64,000 nt of DNA from Rivularia sp. MS3 (GCA_019192545.1 JAHCMI010000014.1:1-64000), one strand, 5' to 3'; positions 53,050-62,629 are shown, counted from the first letter of the stretch. Notes: a model not told the origin generated them from the letters alone. Translations and numbers: made by a program.

Positions 53050-54126
53050 ATGGGTGTAACTTCAGGCACGCCTCACTTGCTCCGAGCAGCTCGCGGTGAA
53101 ATCGTAAACCGTCCCCCTGTATGGATGATGCGACAGGCAGGACGATATATGAAAGCTTATCGAGACTTAAGGGAAAAATACCCTTCTTTTCGCCAGCGCT
53201 CGGAAATTCCCGAAGTGGCAATTGAAGTTTCCCTACAACCGTGGAAAGCTTTTCAACCTGATGGCGTAATTCTGTTTTCCGATATCGTGACTCCTTTACC
53301 AGGTATCGGTATTGATATGGATGTCGCTGAAGGGAAAGGTCCCGTTATTGAAAATCCTATTCGTACTCAAGAGCAAGTTGATAACCTATATTCCTTGCAA
53401 CCAGAAGAATCCTTGCCATTCATAAAAACGATTTTGCAAGCGTTGCGAGAAGAAGTAGGCAACAAATCAACTGTACTTGGTTTTGTCGGCGCTCCGTGGA
53501 CTTTAGCAGCTTACGCAGTAGAAGGAAAAGGTTCTAAAACCTATTCTATTATTAAGAATATGGCTTTTTCCGAACCTGCTATCTTACATCAACTGCTAGC
53601 AAAATTATCGGATTCTATAGCTACATACGTCCGCTATCAAATTGATTGCGGCGCTCAAGTAGTACAGATGTTTGATTCTTGGGCAGGTCAACTAAGTCCT
53701 CAAGATTACGAAACCTTTGCTTTACCCTATCAAAAAAGAGTATTCGAGCAAGTCAAACAAACCCACCCAGATACGCCATTAATTCTTTTAGTCAGCGGAA
53801 GCGCGGGTTTATTAGAAAGAATGAGCCAATCCGGTGCTGACATAATTAACGTAGACTGGACTGTAGACATGGCAGATGCCCGTCGAAGATTGGGTAAAGA
53901 AATGAAAGTGCAGGGAAATCTCGATCCTGGAGTACTTTTCGGTTCCAAAGAATTTATTCGCGATCGCATTCACGACACCGTTCGCAAAGCCGGAAATTGG
54001 GGTCATATTCTCAATCTAGGACATGGTGTTTTACCCACCACACCAGAAGAAAATGTTGCATTTTTCTTTGAAACTGCCAAACAGTTAGATATGACTAAAA
54101 GCGAATTGTTAACCGCTGCAAAATAG
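53050..54126 (+). CDS. hemE: Uroporphyrinogen decarboxylase
   Basis: 358 aa, converting uroporphyrinogen III to coproporphyrinogen III in haem and chlorophyll synthesis. Signatures: [18 protein letters not shown] (substrate-binding Arg), FSDIVTPL with the catalytic Asp, [16 protein letters not shown] and [11 protein letters not shown]. Length is typical. Its TAG stop codon is the start of a heptad repeat (54125-54159). Confidence 0.96.
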   Translation: MGVTSGTPHLLRAARGEIVNRPPVWMMRQAGRYMKAYRDLREKYPSFRQRSEIPEVAIEVSLQPWKAFQPDGVILFSDIVTPLPGIGIDMDVAEGKGPVIENPIRTQEQVDNLYSLQPEESLPFIKTILQALREEVGNKSTVLGFVGAPWTLAAYAVEGKGSKTYSIIKNMAFSEPAILHQLLAKLSDSIATYVRYQIDCGAQVVQMFDSWAGQLSPQDYETFALPYQKRVFEQVKQTHPDTPLILLVSGSAGLLERMSQSGADIINVDWTVDMADARRRLGKEMKVQGNLDPGVLFGSKEFIRDRIHDTVRKAGNWGHILNLGHGVLPTTPEENVAFFFETAKQLDMTKSELLTAAK

Positions 54127-54159
54127 TTAGGAGTTAGGAGTTAGGAGTTAGGAGTTATT
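54125..54159. repeat. AGTTAGG heptad repeat overlapping the hemE stop codon
   Basis: Units AGTTAGG x4 plus AGTTATT, beginning within the hemE TAG. A CTCCCC-type pyrimidine-rich repeat follows at 54178-54221. Confidence 0.85.
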
Positions 54160-54321
54160 TTTTCTTTATTTCCTTGGCTCCCCCTCTCCTTGTCTCCCCA
54201 TCTCCCCCTCTCCCTCTTTTTTCGTCCCGACAATTTTGGTATCTGGTTGTAGTTGTTAGTTGTGAGTATAAAAGTTAAAAATAATTACAATCATCTAACA
54301 ACAAAAGCTTAGAAGAATTCT

Positions 54322-55275
54322 ATGAGCCAGAAGCGGATTTTAGTCACTGGTGCAAGCGGCTGTATAGGTCATTACATCAGTGAATTATTAATACAAGAAA
54401 CCCAGCACGAACTGTATTTGTTAGTGAGAAATCCAGACAAATTGCAGATTGATACTTCAGCACGTTCTGGTGTGCATGTTGTGCAGGGTGATATGCAGAA
54501 AGTAGGGGACTTAGCTGAATTGCTTCAAACTATAGATGTAGCTGTGTTAACAGCAACTGCTTGGGGTGGTACGGGAACTTTTGACATTAATGTAGCCAAG
54601 ACAATTGAATTACTCAACTTATTAGATGCACAAAAATGCGAGCAGGTAATATATTTCTCTACAGCTAGCGTTTTAGATAGCAAAAACCAACCTCTTAAGG
54701 AAGCAGGAGAATTAGGTACGGATTACATTCGCTCCAAATTTGACTGTTTAAGAAAATTTTCTAAATTAGCCATCGAACCCAAAATTACTAAAGTTTTTCC
54801 GACATTAGTTGTAGGCGGTGATGAAAATAAGCCATTATCTCAGATAACTTCCGGTATTCCCGAAGTCACAAAATATGTTAATTTGATTCGCTTTTTGAAA
54901 GCAGATGGTAGCTTTCACTTCATTCATGCCAAAGATATTGCTACCGTAGTCAAGCATCTGATTGATAATCCTCCTAAAGAAAAAGAACCGAGAAAGTACG
55001 TTTTAGGACAAGAAAAAATTACAGCAAACGAAGCAATAGAAGAAATTTGTAGATACCTGGATACAAAGATTTACTTTAGAATTCCTCTATCTTCCTCTCT
55101 AGCAGATGTAATTATCAAAACTTTCAATATTCAGATGGCTGCATGGGATAGATTCTGCATGAAATATCGCCATTTTAGTTACGAACAAATAACCAATCCC
55201 AAAACCTTCAATTTACCAAATCACTGCGACAGCATTAGCGACGTATTAAAAACAAGTGGTGTTCAGAAGAAATGA
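54322..55275 (+). CDS. NAD-dependent epimerase/dehydratase family protein
   Basis: A 317-aa extended SDR. N-terminal Rossmann motif is ILVTGASGCIGHYISELL (GxxGxxG). FSTASVLDSK and SKFDCLRK lie at the active-site Ser and YxxxK region, but Tyr is replaced (DYIRSKF), so catalysis is possible but not certain. FHFIHAKDIATVV is the typical later block. It may act as a sugar or isoprenoid-lipid reductase/epimerase, or as a chaperone-like factor; unassigned. Confidence 0.8.
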   Translation: MSQKRILVTGASGCIGHYISELLIQETQHELYLLVRNPDKLQIDTSARSGVHVVQGDMQKVGDLAELLQTIDVAVLTATAWGGTGTFDINVAKTIELLNLLDAQKCEQVIYFSTASVLDSKNQPLKEAGELGTDYIRSKFDCLRKFSKLAIEPKITKVFPTLVVGGDENKPLSQITSGIPEVTKYVNLIRFLKADGSFHFIHAKDIATVVKHLIDNPPKEKEPRKYVLGQEKITANEAIEEICRYLDTKIYFRIPLSSSLADVIIKTFNIQMAAWDRFCMKYRHFSYEQITNPKTFNLPNHCDSISDVLKTSGVQKK

Positions 55276-55340
55276 AAAGTTAGGAGTTAGGAATTAGCAA
55301 CGCCGGAATTAGGAGTTGAGAGTTAAAAATACAAAACTGG

Positions 55341-55389
55341 TAACTGCTAACTGCTAACTGCTCACTGTTCACTGTTAACTGTTCACCGT
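55341..55389. repeat. TAACTGC heptad repeat overlapping a gene 3' end
   Basis: Seven units (TAACTGC x3, TCACTGT x2, TAACTGT, TCACCGT). The last units encode the C-terminal VTVNS-stop of the minus-strand lipoprotein. Confidence 0.85.
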
Positions 55390-56280
55390 TACCCAAAAAT
55401 CAGCGGTTTTCACTTTTCCATTACGATTAAATTGCAGCCAAAGTTTGTAGGTTCCAGGTTGAGGAAATTTAGTTGTAAAGTGTAGTTGATTATTAGGTGA
55501 TTTTTGAATAGTTTCAGTATCAATGTAGTCATTTTCTCCTAGGGAAGAAGAACTTTTAATGACTACTAGATTTGCTTTTTGACCTAAATAAGGTTTTAAG
55601 TCTTTTACTGGTTTGTCATTGCTTGCCTGCTTCAAATCAAATTTTAACGTGACTTTTTTACCGGCTTTGATATTAGACTGAGACAAATTTAAATCTATTT
55701 TCGTATCGGCAAATGTCTTAGTTTTGCTAAAGCTCTCTAATTCTGTAGGTAAGGGAACTTCACCAGGAATAGAAACTTTTTCTACCGAAAGCTGTTCTTT
55801 TTCACCTAACGGATTGTAGTCGCTAAAAACTGTATATTCTCCGGGAGCCGGAAAATTTGGTTTTACTTCGATGTTGTCACTTGTTTTATAGCTAGCTTGA
55901 ACCAAATCAAAGAATCTTAAGTCATTACTTACCACAATCATGTGCATTTGCTTTGCTTTGGAAGCGTTAGTGTTATTAGCTTTTGCAACAGAAGCTGGAA
56001 CCCGAACTTTTACGGGAACAGGCTCGTTGGGTGTAATTTTTTTGGGAACAGTTAAATTGCCTGGGGTGGCGGGGGATTTATTATCTGGTTGAGATACAGG
56101 TTGCGAACTTTGTTTATTTGCTTCGGGTTGTTGTTTGCTAGAATTTGTAGAATTTGATTCAGGTAAGGATTCCACCTGAGTTTGTTGTTCGGACTTGTTT
56201 TCAGTTTTTGTAGTAGATGAGCAGCCTTGATATAAAACTAAGGTAGCTAATAAAGCAATTCCAGCAGCAGAAAGTTTCAT
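55375..56280 (-). CDS. Lipoprotein with two beta-sandwich-like domains
   Basis: 301 aa. Signal peptide with lipobox LYQGC, then a Ser/Gln/Asn/Pro-rich linker (residues about 22-85). Two domains follow. The first contains KQMHMIVVSNDLRFFDLVQA and GEYTVFSDYNP; the second contains LVVIKSSSSLGENDYID and PGTYKLWLQFNRNGKVKTADF. They resemble YtkA/cohesin-like or copper-chaperone-type domains in which HMIVVSDDLxxFxHxHP is usual, but here the distal His residues are missing. It is probably periplasmic. Its last codons come from a heptad repeat. Confidence 0.7.
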   Translation of the reverse strand: MKLSAAGIALLATLVLYQGCSSTTKTENKSEQQTQVESLPESNSTNSSKQQPEANKQSSQPVSQPDNKSPATPGNLTVPKKITPNEPVPVKVRVPASVAKANNTNASKAKQMHMIVVSNDLRFFDLVQASYKTSDNIEVKPNFPAPGEYTVFSDYNPLGEKEQLSVEKVSIPGEVPLPTELESFSKTKTFADTKIDLNLSQSNIKAGKKVTLKFDLKQASNDKPVKDLKPYLGQKANLVVIKSSSSLGENDYIDTETIQKSPNNQLHFTTKFPQPGTYKLWLQFNRNGKVKTADFWVTVNS

Positions 56281-56727
56281 TGTTGTTTAGGTTGAAAGGT
56301 AATGCAAATAATAGGGTTTGATTTTCCCAATCTGTTATAGCAAACCAGAAATTTGATACGTCATTTAATTACTAGCAATCTAGTATACAAAGAATTTCGT
56401 AATTTCTCTGAAGTCTTTTCTATATTTAATTGAAATAGGAATGACCGCAACCGGCACATTTTTATTGTGGAGGAGGCGAAAAGGGATGAAGAAAATCTAC
56501 ACCTTTATTGTCGTTGCTGTGACATTTTAAGCAACTATTAACGTAGTAACAATGTTTTTGTCACTCAACTACCGGGTTCATCAAACAATTGCAGCCATTC
56601 CTATAAAACTTATATTTTATCCATGTCTAATAAGTTCGTGATTGAGTTTTAATCTTCCTATAGTAAGATGACAAAGAAAACGCAATGTAATAAATATTAC
56701 TAATAATAGTATATTTAACTCAAAGAA
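56281..56727. other. Intergenic region with an imperfect inverted repeat
   Basis: TAGGAATGACCGCAA (56441-56455) and TTGCAGCCATTCCTA (about 56587-56601) pair with two mismatches and enclose about 130 bases. A zinc-ribbon-like KCAGCGHSYF could be read on the minus strand at the left arm, but a stop codon precedes it. No gene was called. Confidence 0.45.
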
Positions 56728-57438
56728 ATGCCTGATGTTGGTGATACTATATCAGTAACAAATGCGCGATGGTCTTTTGGCGGTAGCGTGCCGCAAACTT
56801 TTGACCAACACGTAGGTCGTTCAGTTCCGCAATATCAACAAGGTCATGAAATAGTTGTAGCCTTGTCCGACTTTTTTCTCAGACAAAGTTCAACAGTTTA
56901 CGAATTAGGCTGCTCAACGGGAGAACTGACGCGCAAATTAGCCGAAGCAAATAGCGATCGCGATGTTCATATTGTGGGTATAGAAATTGAGTCAGCGATG
57001 GTTAACGCTGCGAAAGAGAAAACCTCAAATTATCCAAAAGTTGAAATTCGTGAAGCTGACATTCTGGAAATGGAGTTCGATTCAGCCGATTTAATTATCG
57101 CTTACTATACTATCCAGTTTGTACGACCCGCAGTTAGACAGCTATTATTCAATAAAATCTACAATAGTTTGAGTTGGGGAGGCGGCTTTCTTCTGTTTGA
57201 AAAAGTGAGAGCGCCCGACGCTCGCTTTCAGGATATGATGTCATCGCTTTATGTTGACTTTAAACTACAGCAGGGATTTACCGAACAAGAAATAGTTAAC
57301 AAAAGCCGCAGTTTAAAAGGTGTTCTCGAACCCTTTTCTACCCAGGGAAACATTGACCTGATGAAACGTGCAGGCTTTGTTGATATCATGACTGTGTTTA
57401 AGCATCTATGTTTTGAAGGTTTCTTAGCAATTAAGTAG
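56728..57438 (+). CDS. CmoA-like SAM methyltransferase-fold protein
   Basis: 236 aa. SAM-binding motif VYELGCSTGELTRKL, then VGIEIESAMV, IAYYTIQFVRP and KIYNSLSWGGGFLLFEKVRAPD. The pattern follows CmoA (carboxy-S-adenosylmethionine synthase), including QFVxP and EKVRxPD, with a C-terminal FEGFLAIK. A CmoB partner is not in the window. It is followed, 36 bases later, by a FkbM-type methyltransferase gene on the same strand, so the two probably form an operon of unknown target. Confidence 0.78.
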   Translation: MPDVGDTISVTNARWSFGGSVPQTFDQHVGRSVPQYQQGHEIVVALSDFFLRQSSTVYELGCSTGELTRKLAEANSDRDVHIVGIEIESAMVNAAKEKTSNYPKVEIREADILEMEFDSADLIIAYYTIQFVRPAVRQLLFNKIYNSLSWGGGFLLFEKVRAPDARFQDMMSSLYVDFKLQQGFTEQEIVNKSRSLKGVLEPFSTQGNIDLMKRAGFVDIMTVFKHLCFEGFLAIK

Positions 57439-57474
57439 GATTAAAGATTCTAAATCTAAATAATATTCGTAATT

Positions 57475-58326
57475 ATGAGCATTTATAATACATTACGCTC
57501 CTACTGGTGGGACAATGCTTTGATGGCACGACACATGAAGCTACAAGCGAAACGTGTTTGGTGGAATTTTTTGACCGCTTGGGAGAAAACCACGCCCGAA
57601 CTTTACAATAAGATACAAACGAGTTATCGGCAACAGCGACCATCAGCAGAGCAAACTGTTTCTTCAGAAGCATATGGCACCGTGGTAACTGTAAACGGTA
57701 TCCGGATGAAAATCGATCCGAGAATGACTCCGTTTCAAGTCAAGAAGCTGATTGATGGCAGGCATACTCGCGAGGAGCGTCGTTTGTTAATTCACCGGCT
57801 TGAACCTAATGATATCGTCATGGAGCTTGGTGGTGGAATTGGTATGTTAGCCACTGCCTGTGCTTTGAAAATTGGTGGCGAGAGAGTTTATTCTTATGAA
57901 GCGAATCCCGTGCTTGAGTCTTTGATTCGGGAAAACTACGCGCTTAATGACGTGAAACCCGAAATCAATATGTGTATGCTTGATGAAACGCATGACACTT
58001 GCACTTTTCACGTTTCCGAACATTTTTCGCGTTCCTCGGCATTCAAGCCTGCTGATGATAAAACAGTTCCTTACGAAGTTCCCGTTAAGCCTCTTAATGA
58101 CGAGATTGAGCGTATTAAACCCACAGTTTTGATTATGGATGTCCAAGGTAGTGAAGGCAAACTGTTAAGCTTTGCAAATTTATCTACCGTTAGCAAACTT
58201 TTAGTTGAAGTGCATCCAGATATGTTGGGACTTTCCAATGCGAATGCGCTGCGTCGGAATTTACGAACTCAGGGTTTTGAAGAAGTAGATCGTTCCGGGC
58301 AAAGTTTTTTGTATATTCGGAAATAG
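57475..58326 (+). CDS. FkbM family methyltransferase
   Basis: 283 aa. The FkbM core reads DIVMELGGGIGMLATACALK (SAM motif I), VYSYEANP, and VLIMDVQGSEGKLLSF with the FkbM-type D-x-x-G/Q-x-E block, then LLVEVHPDML. Family members O-methylate sugars, lipids or antibiotics. It is cotranscribed in all likelihood with the CmoA-like gene upstream; a second modification acting on the same substrate is inference. Confidence 0.85.
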   Translation: MSIYNTLRSYWWDNALMARHMKLQAKRVWWNFLTAWEKTTPELYNKIQTSYRQQRPSAEQTVSSEAYGTVVTVNGIRMKIDPRMTPFQVKKLIDGRHTREERRLLIHRLEPNDIVMELGGGIGMLATACALKIGGERVYSYEANPVLESLIRENYALNDVKPEINMCMLDETHDTCTFHVSEHFSRSSAFKPADDKTVPYEVPVKPLNDEIERIKPTVLIMDVQGSEGKLLSFANLSTVSKLLVEVHPDMLGLSNANALRRNLRTQGFEEVDRSGQSFLYIRK

Positions 58327-58410
58327 CAGATTTTTAAATTAAACATGATTACTTTATTAGGGAGAGGCAAGGGTATTTCAAACTATCTTGCTTCTCCCTA
58401 TTTTTTACTA

Positions 58411-58764
58411 CTATTGCATAGCATCTAGATAATATTTATAACCTTCAAGCTCCTCTTCTGAAACTGATTCCTGACGGATAAAAAAAGTTAATTCGTTTAA
58501 AAAACCTTCTTTATCAATTGGGGCATGTCCAATACCAAAACCGTCTGAGCCGTCAACACTACCCAAATTTAATTCTGAAGAGTTTACTTCAAGTGGTGGT
58601 TTATCAAATTTGTTTGCGTAGATACGAACATGAAAAGTAAAGTCATCAATAACGAGAACTTTAGAAACGCTGAACTTTCCTGCTTTATTGGGTAAATAAT
58701 AAAGACCACCTTCAACTATTTCAGATGAATTTACTATGCGATTGCCAACTTTAATGTCAGTCAT
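58411..58764 (-). CDS. Hypothetical protein
   Basis: 117 aa from the ATG at 58764 (MTDIKVGNRIV). The frame extends 21 codons upstream without a better start. It has an acidic, soluble sequence with a compact beta-rich first half (GGLYYLPNKAGKFSVSKVLV) and a helical C-terminus ending DAMQ. No family was recognised. It converges on the FkbM gene. Confidence 0.55.
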   Translation of the reverse strand: MTDIKVGNRIVNSSEIVEGGLYYLPNKAGKFSVSKVLVIDDFTFHVRIYANKFDKPPLEVNSSELNLGSVDGSDGFGIGHAPIDKEGFLNELTFFIRQESVSEEELEGYKYYLDAMQ

Positions 58765-58913
58765 ATTCAGAAAATTTCCATAAGTACAGCAAGCATTAAG
58801 ATGGCATAAAATATACAATGCTGGCAAAGTAAGATTTTTGCATTGCTTAAATATTTACGCTGCACTTTTATGAAAAAAACCCGGTTTCTAAGTTAATAAT
58901 GTTAACCATAAAC

Positions 58914-58942
58914 GTAGAGACGCGAATACTTCGCGTCTCTAC
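58914..58942. repeat. GTAGAGACGCGAA hairpin repeat
   Basis: A perfect 13-bp stem GTAGAGACGCGAA / TTCGCGTCTCTAC with a three-base loop. This is a clean member of the common cyanobacterial GTAGAGACG family, and it lies between plsY and the upstream hypothetical gene. Confidence 0.85.
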
Positions 58943-58983
58943 AATATCCTATAACTGATGTAGTTAAATAGTAATATCAAGAT

Positions 58984-59682
58984 TCAACCTGCTGAACTAA
59001 CAGTCTGCTCGGTTTCTGTTTCCACCGATACTTTCTGTCCTAATTTCGGTTCGGTACCTGCTAATAACCTTTCAATGTTGCTGCGGTGACGGATGATGAC
59101 ATACAAACCACCAGCTATACCAAACAATATATATGGCAACGGTTGCTTGAATAAAATCATCAAAATTGAAGCTGCGATCGCGCCACAAATGGAACTAAGG
59201 GATACAATCCGTGAAATAGCAACAACTAAACCAAAAACAGTAAATGTTGCTAAACCAATTTGCCAATTCATGGCTAACAAAATCCCCAAACTAGTAGCAA
59301 CGGATTTACCACCCTTGAATCCTAGAAAAATTGATTTACTATGTCCGAGTATGGCAGCTAAACCGGCTAAAGTGACTATTATTGGCTGCCAAAGTTCGGC
59401 ATTAACTGTTGCCGGAATTAAATCATTGTTGGATGAGAAGGTAAACAACCAGTAAGCCAAAAATATTGATGAGACTCCTTTGAGGCTGTCAACTAGTAAA
59501 ACAAACGCACCAGGACCTTTACCCAAAGTTCTTAAGACATTGGTTGCACCAGTTGAACCCGAACCAACTTCTCGAATATCAATTCCCTTCAACAGCTTTA
59601 CCAGGGTATAACCCGTAGGTATAGAACCCAAAAGATAAGCTGCGACTAAAATTGCTCCACACAAACTTAACCAAGTAGTCAT
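58984..59682 (-). CDS. plsY: Glycerol-3-phosphate acyltransferase PlsY
   Basis: 232 aa, with about five membrane helices. It uses acyl-phosphate to acylate glycerol-3-phosphate in phospholipid synthesis. Motifs: YLLGSIPTGY near the N-terminus, DIREVGSGSTGATNVLRTLGK, and GFKGGKSVATSLG. A short non-conserved tail (KLGQKVSVETETEQTVSSAG) extends the C-terminus. A heptad repeat starts just upstream of the ATG. Confidence 0.95.
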   Translation of the reverse strand: MTTWLSLCGAILVAAYLLGSIPTGYTLVKLLKGIDIREVGSGSTGATNVLRTLGKGPGAFVLLVDSLKGVSSIFLAYWLFTFSSNNDLIPATVNAELWQPIIVTLAGLAAILGHSKSIFLGFKGGKSVATSLGILLAMNWQIGLATFTVFGLVVAISRIVSLSSICGAIAASILMILFKQPLPYILFGIAGGLYVIIRHRSNIERLLAGTEPKLGQKVSVETETEQTVSSAG

Positions 59683-59691
59683 ATTTTAAGA

Positions 59692-59754
59692 AGTTAGTAG
59701 TTAGTAGTTAGTAGTTAGTGGTTAATGGTTAGTGGTTAGTAGATAGTTGTTGGT
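59692..59754. repeat. AGTTAGT heptad repeat upstream of plsY
   Basis: Nine 7-base units (AGTTAGT x4, GGTTAAT, GGTTAGT x2, AGATAGT, TGTTGGT), directly preceding the plsY start codon. Transcription of plsY must pass through it. Confidence 0.85.
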
Positions 59755-59895
59755 GGATATTATATTTCTAAATAGGCAAGTGGACTTAAAAGTAGTCGAA
59801 GGTGGAAAACTTGCTATTGTAACCGAGCGAGATTCTCTTAGTAATAAAGCAGTTTACACGGCGAAAAACAACTAACAACCAACAACTAACAATAT

Positions 59896-61149
59896 TTAGA
59901 AAAATTCATCCTCATAATAGTCTCTCATCATCTTGGGGTCGGGGGCAAAAGCTAGCCATAATGGGAATTGCAACAATCCGACATTTATTTGGTCTTCGGA
60001 ATCATCGATAATAATAAGTGGTTGTAAACCAGCTTTTACCAAACGCTCTGCTTTTTGGGCTACAGCCGATGGCGTTTCAAATAATGCCAAACCTCTATCA
60101 GGACCGAAATCCGGACGGCCAATTCCCAAGCAATCTTGTAAGCCGCGTCGCCATTCTCCCAAACGTTCCGGCGAATTTGCTAAAACCAGAGTACGAACGC
60201 GATTGCCATATAAAGAATGCAATACAGATACAATTGCTGAAGCAATAAGTGTATTTTGCAGCCTGCTGCCCATTGTTCTCAAAGCACCTCTTCCTCCTTG
60301 CTTAAAGAACCAGTTAGAAACTCGTTCGGCGTGAACTGGTTCAAAGGTGCGTCTTAATTGCCACGGTGGGCCGTAATAATCCGGTTTGGTACGATACTGG
60401 TCTATTAACTGACGGATTTTTCTTGTAGTATCTTGAAACTGCCCCCGGCTGAAATCGGAACCTCCACGTTCTTCATATTCATCTTCGTCCTCAAACTCAT
60501 CATCGAAGTCATCGTCTGGTTCAACTTCCCGAACAGAAGTTTTTGGAGGTTCGAGTTTTGTTGGTGGTACTAACTCCAACTGTTCGGCAGCAGCAGCTAA
60601 ATCTTGTAGACTACCAGTTAAATAATCTTTAAAGCCTTGTACTCTAATTGCTAATTCTTGAGAAGCTCCGGCAAAGGTAGTTCGCATTTCATTGCGGATA
60701 CGTTCTTGACGGCGTTCGAGTTGTTCAATAGAAATTAATAAAGTTTGCTTGCGTTGTTCCAATTCCGAGAGCGCTTCTTGGGTCATTTTAGAAAGCGCTT
60801 TTTGAGTATTACCAACTTCAGCCTGAAGAGTTTTGTAAGATGATTGTAGATCGGATATTTCTTGTTTTAAAGATTCTTCAGTACGTTGTAACTGTGCTAC
60901 TCTTTGAGCCGCAAGGTTATATTCCCCAGAATTCTCAACTGATTCCGGGTTTACTATTGAATCTTCTGTGTTAATGTTTTCACTGGAATTCGCCATAGGG
61001 GAAGAAACTGAGTTGGATGAATTTTCTACTGTAAAAACTGGCGATCGCGATTGTTCAACCGAAGACTGGGAGGAAGAATTCTCTGTTTGCTCAACTGTAT
61101 TATTTTCTTCTTGTAATTGTTCTTCTTTATAATTCTCGTCTTGGTTCAT
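59896..61149 (-). CDS. DUF3086 domain-containing cyanobacterial protein
   Basis: 417 aa from the ATG at 61149 (MNQDENYKEEQ; the open frame extends seven codons without support). Residues 1-90: acidic and Ser/Asn/Gln-rich. About 85-190: coiled coil (LKQEISDLQSSYKTLQAEVG). Then a very acidic stretch (EPDDDFDDEFEDEDEYEE). The C-terminal DUF3086 domain contains RQLIDQYRTKPDYYGPPWQL, SPERLGEWRRGLQDCLGIGR and LQFPLWLAFAPDPKM. The family is cyanobacterial with unknown function. Confidence 0.85.
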   Translation of the reverse strand: MNQDENYKEEQLQEENNTVEQTENSSSQSSVEQSRSPVFTVENSSNSVSSPMANSSENINTEDSIVNPESVENSGEYNLAAQRVAQLQRTEESLKQEISDLQSSYKTLQAEVGNTQKALSKMTQEALSELEQRKQTLLISIEQLERRQERIRNEMRTTFAGASQELAIRVQGFKDYLTGSLQDLAAAAEQLELVPPTKLEPPKTSVREVEPDDDFDDEFEDEDEYEERGGSDFSRGQFQDTTRKIRQLIDQYRTKPDYYGPPWQLRRTFEPVHAERVSNWFFKQGGRGALRTMGSRLQNTLIASAIVSVLHSLYGNRVRTLVLANSPERLGEWRRGLQDCLGIGRPDFGPDRGLALFETPSAVAQKAERLVKAGLQPLIIIDDSEDQINVGLLQFPLWLAFAPDPKMMRDYYEDEFF

Positions 61150-61314
61150 AAATTTAAATATGAGTATCAAGTATAAAGTGTTGACTCTACATTTTACCAG
61201 CTAATTTAGACACTAATTGATGAGTATCTGAACTCAACAGAGTTGAGGAGACAAGAATAAAAGAATTAATTTTTTGTGGTTAAATCCTCAATCTAATCTC
61301 CTAACTTTAAATAC

Positions 61315-61713
61315 CTAATCTGAATCAATTCTTGGACAGCGTTCTTCTAAACAAGCTTTAAGGGTTTTAGGGTCAAACAAAATTGGTAGAAAATGAATAC
61401 TTTTGATTTCTTTAAAGTAAAACAAAATAGGAACTACATTCCAAAATATACGCCAATTTTGCCATTCACTGTAAGGAAAACGGCGAAGCAAATCCTCACC
61501 CCTAACAAGGTCTAAATCAGTAGCGGTAAACTGCAAACGCAATGTTACTGCTTGGTACATCAGAAATAAGCCAAACAATCCAACAATTGCACCAGCTACT
61601 GGTTGTCCGATCAGCACAAATATAATCGACCCAATTATCAATACTACAGGAATGTTGTAGCTGGGTTTGAGTTCTACAGTAGATGTTGATTTGGAAGCGA
61701 ATGAGCTAGTCAC
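61315..61713 (-). CDS. DUF3119 family membrane protein
   Basis: 132 aa with two hydrophobic helices (IPVVLIIGSIIFVLIG, AGAIVGLFGLFLMYQ) followed by a soluble part (DLVRGEDLLRRFPYSEWQNW, IHFLPILFDPKTL). The pattern is that of the cyanobacterial DUF3119 family, often next to the MlaE-type permease gene as here. A role in lipid or envelope transport is inference from context. Confidence 0.8.
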   Translation of the reverse strand: MTSSFASKSTSTVELKPSYNIPVVLIIGSIIFVLIGQPVAGAIVGLFGLFLMYQAVTLRLQFTATDLDLVRGEDLLRRFPYSEWQNWRIFWNVVPILFYFKEIKSIHFLPILFDPKTLKACLEERCPRIDSD

Positions 61714-61831
61714 TATATAAAATCATTTTTTCTAAACAGACATTATCCTTATTTTAGAAGTAACCAGTTACCAGTAGCTGTTAATTAACCGGCGTTAACA
61801 ATAACTAATTTTTAACTTTTGTTGAAACAAA

Positions 61832-62629
61832 CTATAAACCTTGCAGTAAAGCACCTCCAGTACCTTGGAACATCAACCAAGAAAGAAAGAAATTAGCAAT
61901 AAATATAATTAATAGAGCCGTGACTACTGCTGTAGTAGTAGATTGACCAACACCTTTTGCTCCACCAGTGGTGGTTAATCCCCAGTTACAGCCAATAACC
62001 GCGACTAAAAGCCCGAAACACACAGCTTTAATCATGGCGCTTAAGATGTCCCAGACTCCTAAAAAATTACGTGCCGAATCTAAAAACTGCACATCTGATA
62101 AATTATAAAAATTTGTCGCAATTACCAATCCTCCAGCCATACCCGTAACTAAAGACAATAAAGTCAAAATCGGCAGCATCAAGCAGCAAGCCAGCACCCG
62201 AGGAATCACTAAATAATCTATAGGATCTGTTTTTAACATTAATAAAGCATCAATTTGCTCTGTGACTCGCATAGTACCAATCTCAGCGGCAAAAGCCGAA
62301 CCAACTCTTCCTGCTAGAACAACTGCCGTAAGTACGGGAGAAAGTTCTCGCGTTAAGGCTACAGCTAATACACCTCCGACAGCGTTTCCCGCACCAAAAT
62401 TAATAAACTCTCGTGCAACCTGAATTGTAAATACTGCACCTACGAATACAGCTGTAACTAAGGCAATAAATAGTGAGTCAGGTCCCACAGCAGCCATTTG
62501 TTCTAAAGTATTGCGCCGATGAATTTTTACTTGGAATAAATGAATTATTACTTGTCCAATCAAAAACAGCGCAGCCAATAATCGCTGGCTCCATGCTCCC
62601 AAACTGGATTTAGATGTTGCTTGACTCAC
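61832..62629 (-). CDS. MlaE-type lipid ABC transporter permease
   Basis: 265 aa with five to six membrane helices. It has the MlaE family features LEQMAAVGPDSLFIALVTAV, REFINFGAGNAVGGVLAVAL, RVGSAFAAEIGTMRVTEQIDAL and ITLLSLVTGMAGG. The family moves phospholipids or similar lipids between membranes, together with an MlaF ATPase and MlaD/TGD2-like protein. Neither partner gene is adjacent in this window. It is conserved in cyanobacteria and chloroplasts (TGD1-like). Confidence 0.9.
   Translation of the reverse strand: MSQATSKSSLGAWSQRLLAALFLIGQVIIHLFQVKIHRRNTLEQMAAVGPDSLFIALVTAVFVGAVFTIQVAREFINFGAGNAVGGVLAVALTRELSPVLTAVVLAGRVGSAFAAEIGTMRVTEQIDALLMLKTDPIDYLVIPRVLACCLMLPILTLLSLVTGMAGGLVIATNFYNLSDVQFLDSARNFLGVWDILSAMIKAVCFGLLVAVIGCNWGLTTTGGAKGVGQSTTTAVVTALLIIFIANFFLSWLMFQGTGGALLQGL

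Noticed and set aside
59093-59455. 120-aa plus-strand frame inside plsY
   Set aside because: It is antisense to a well-supported membrane enzyme gene.
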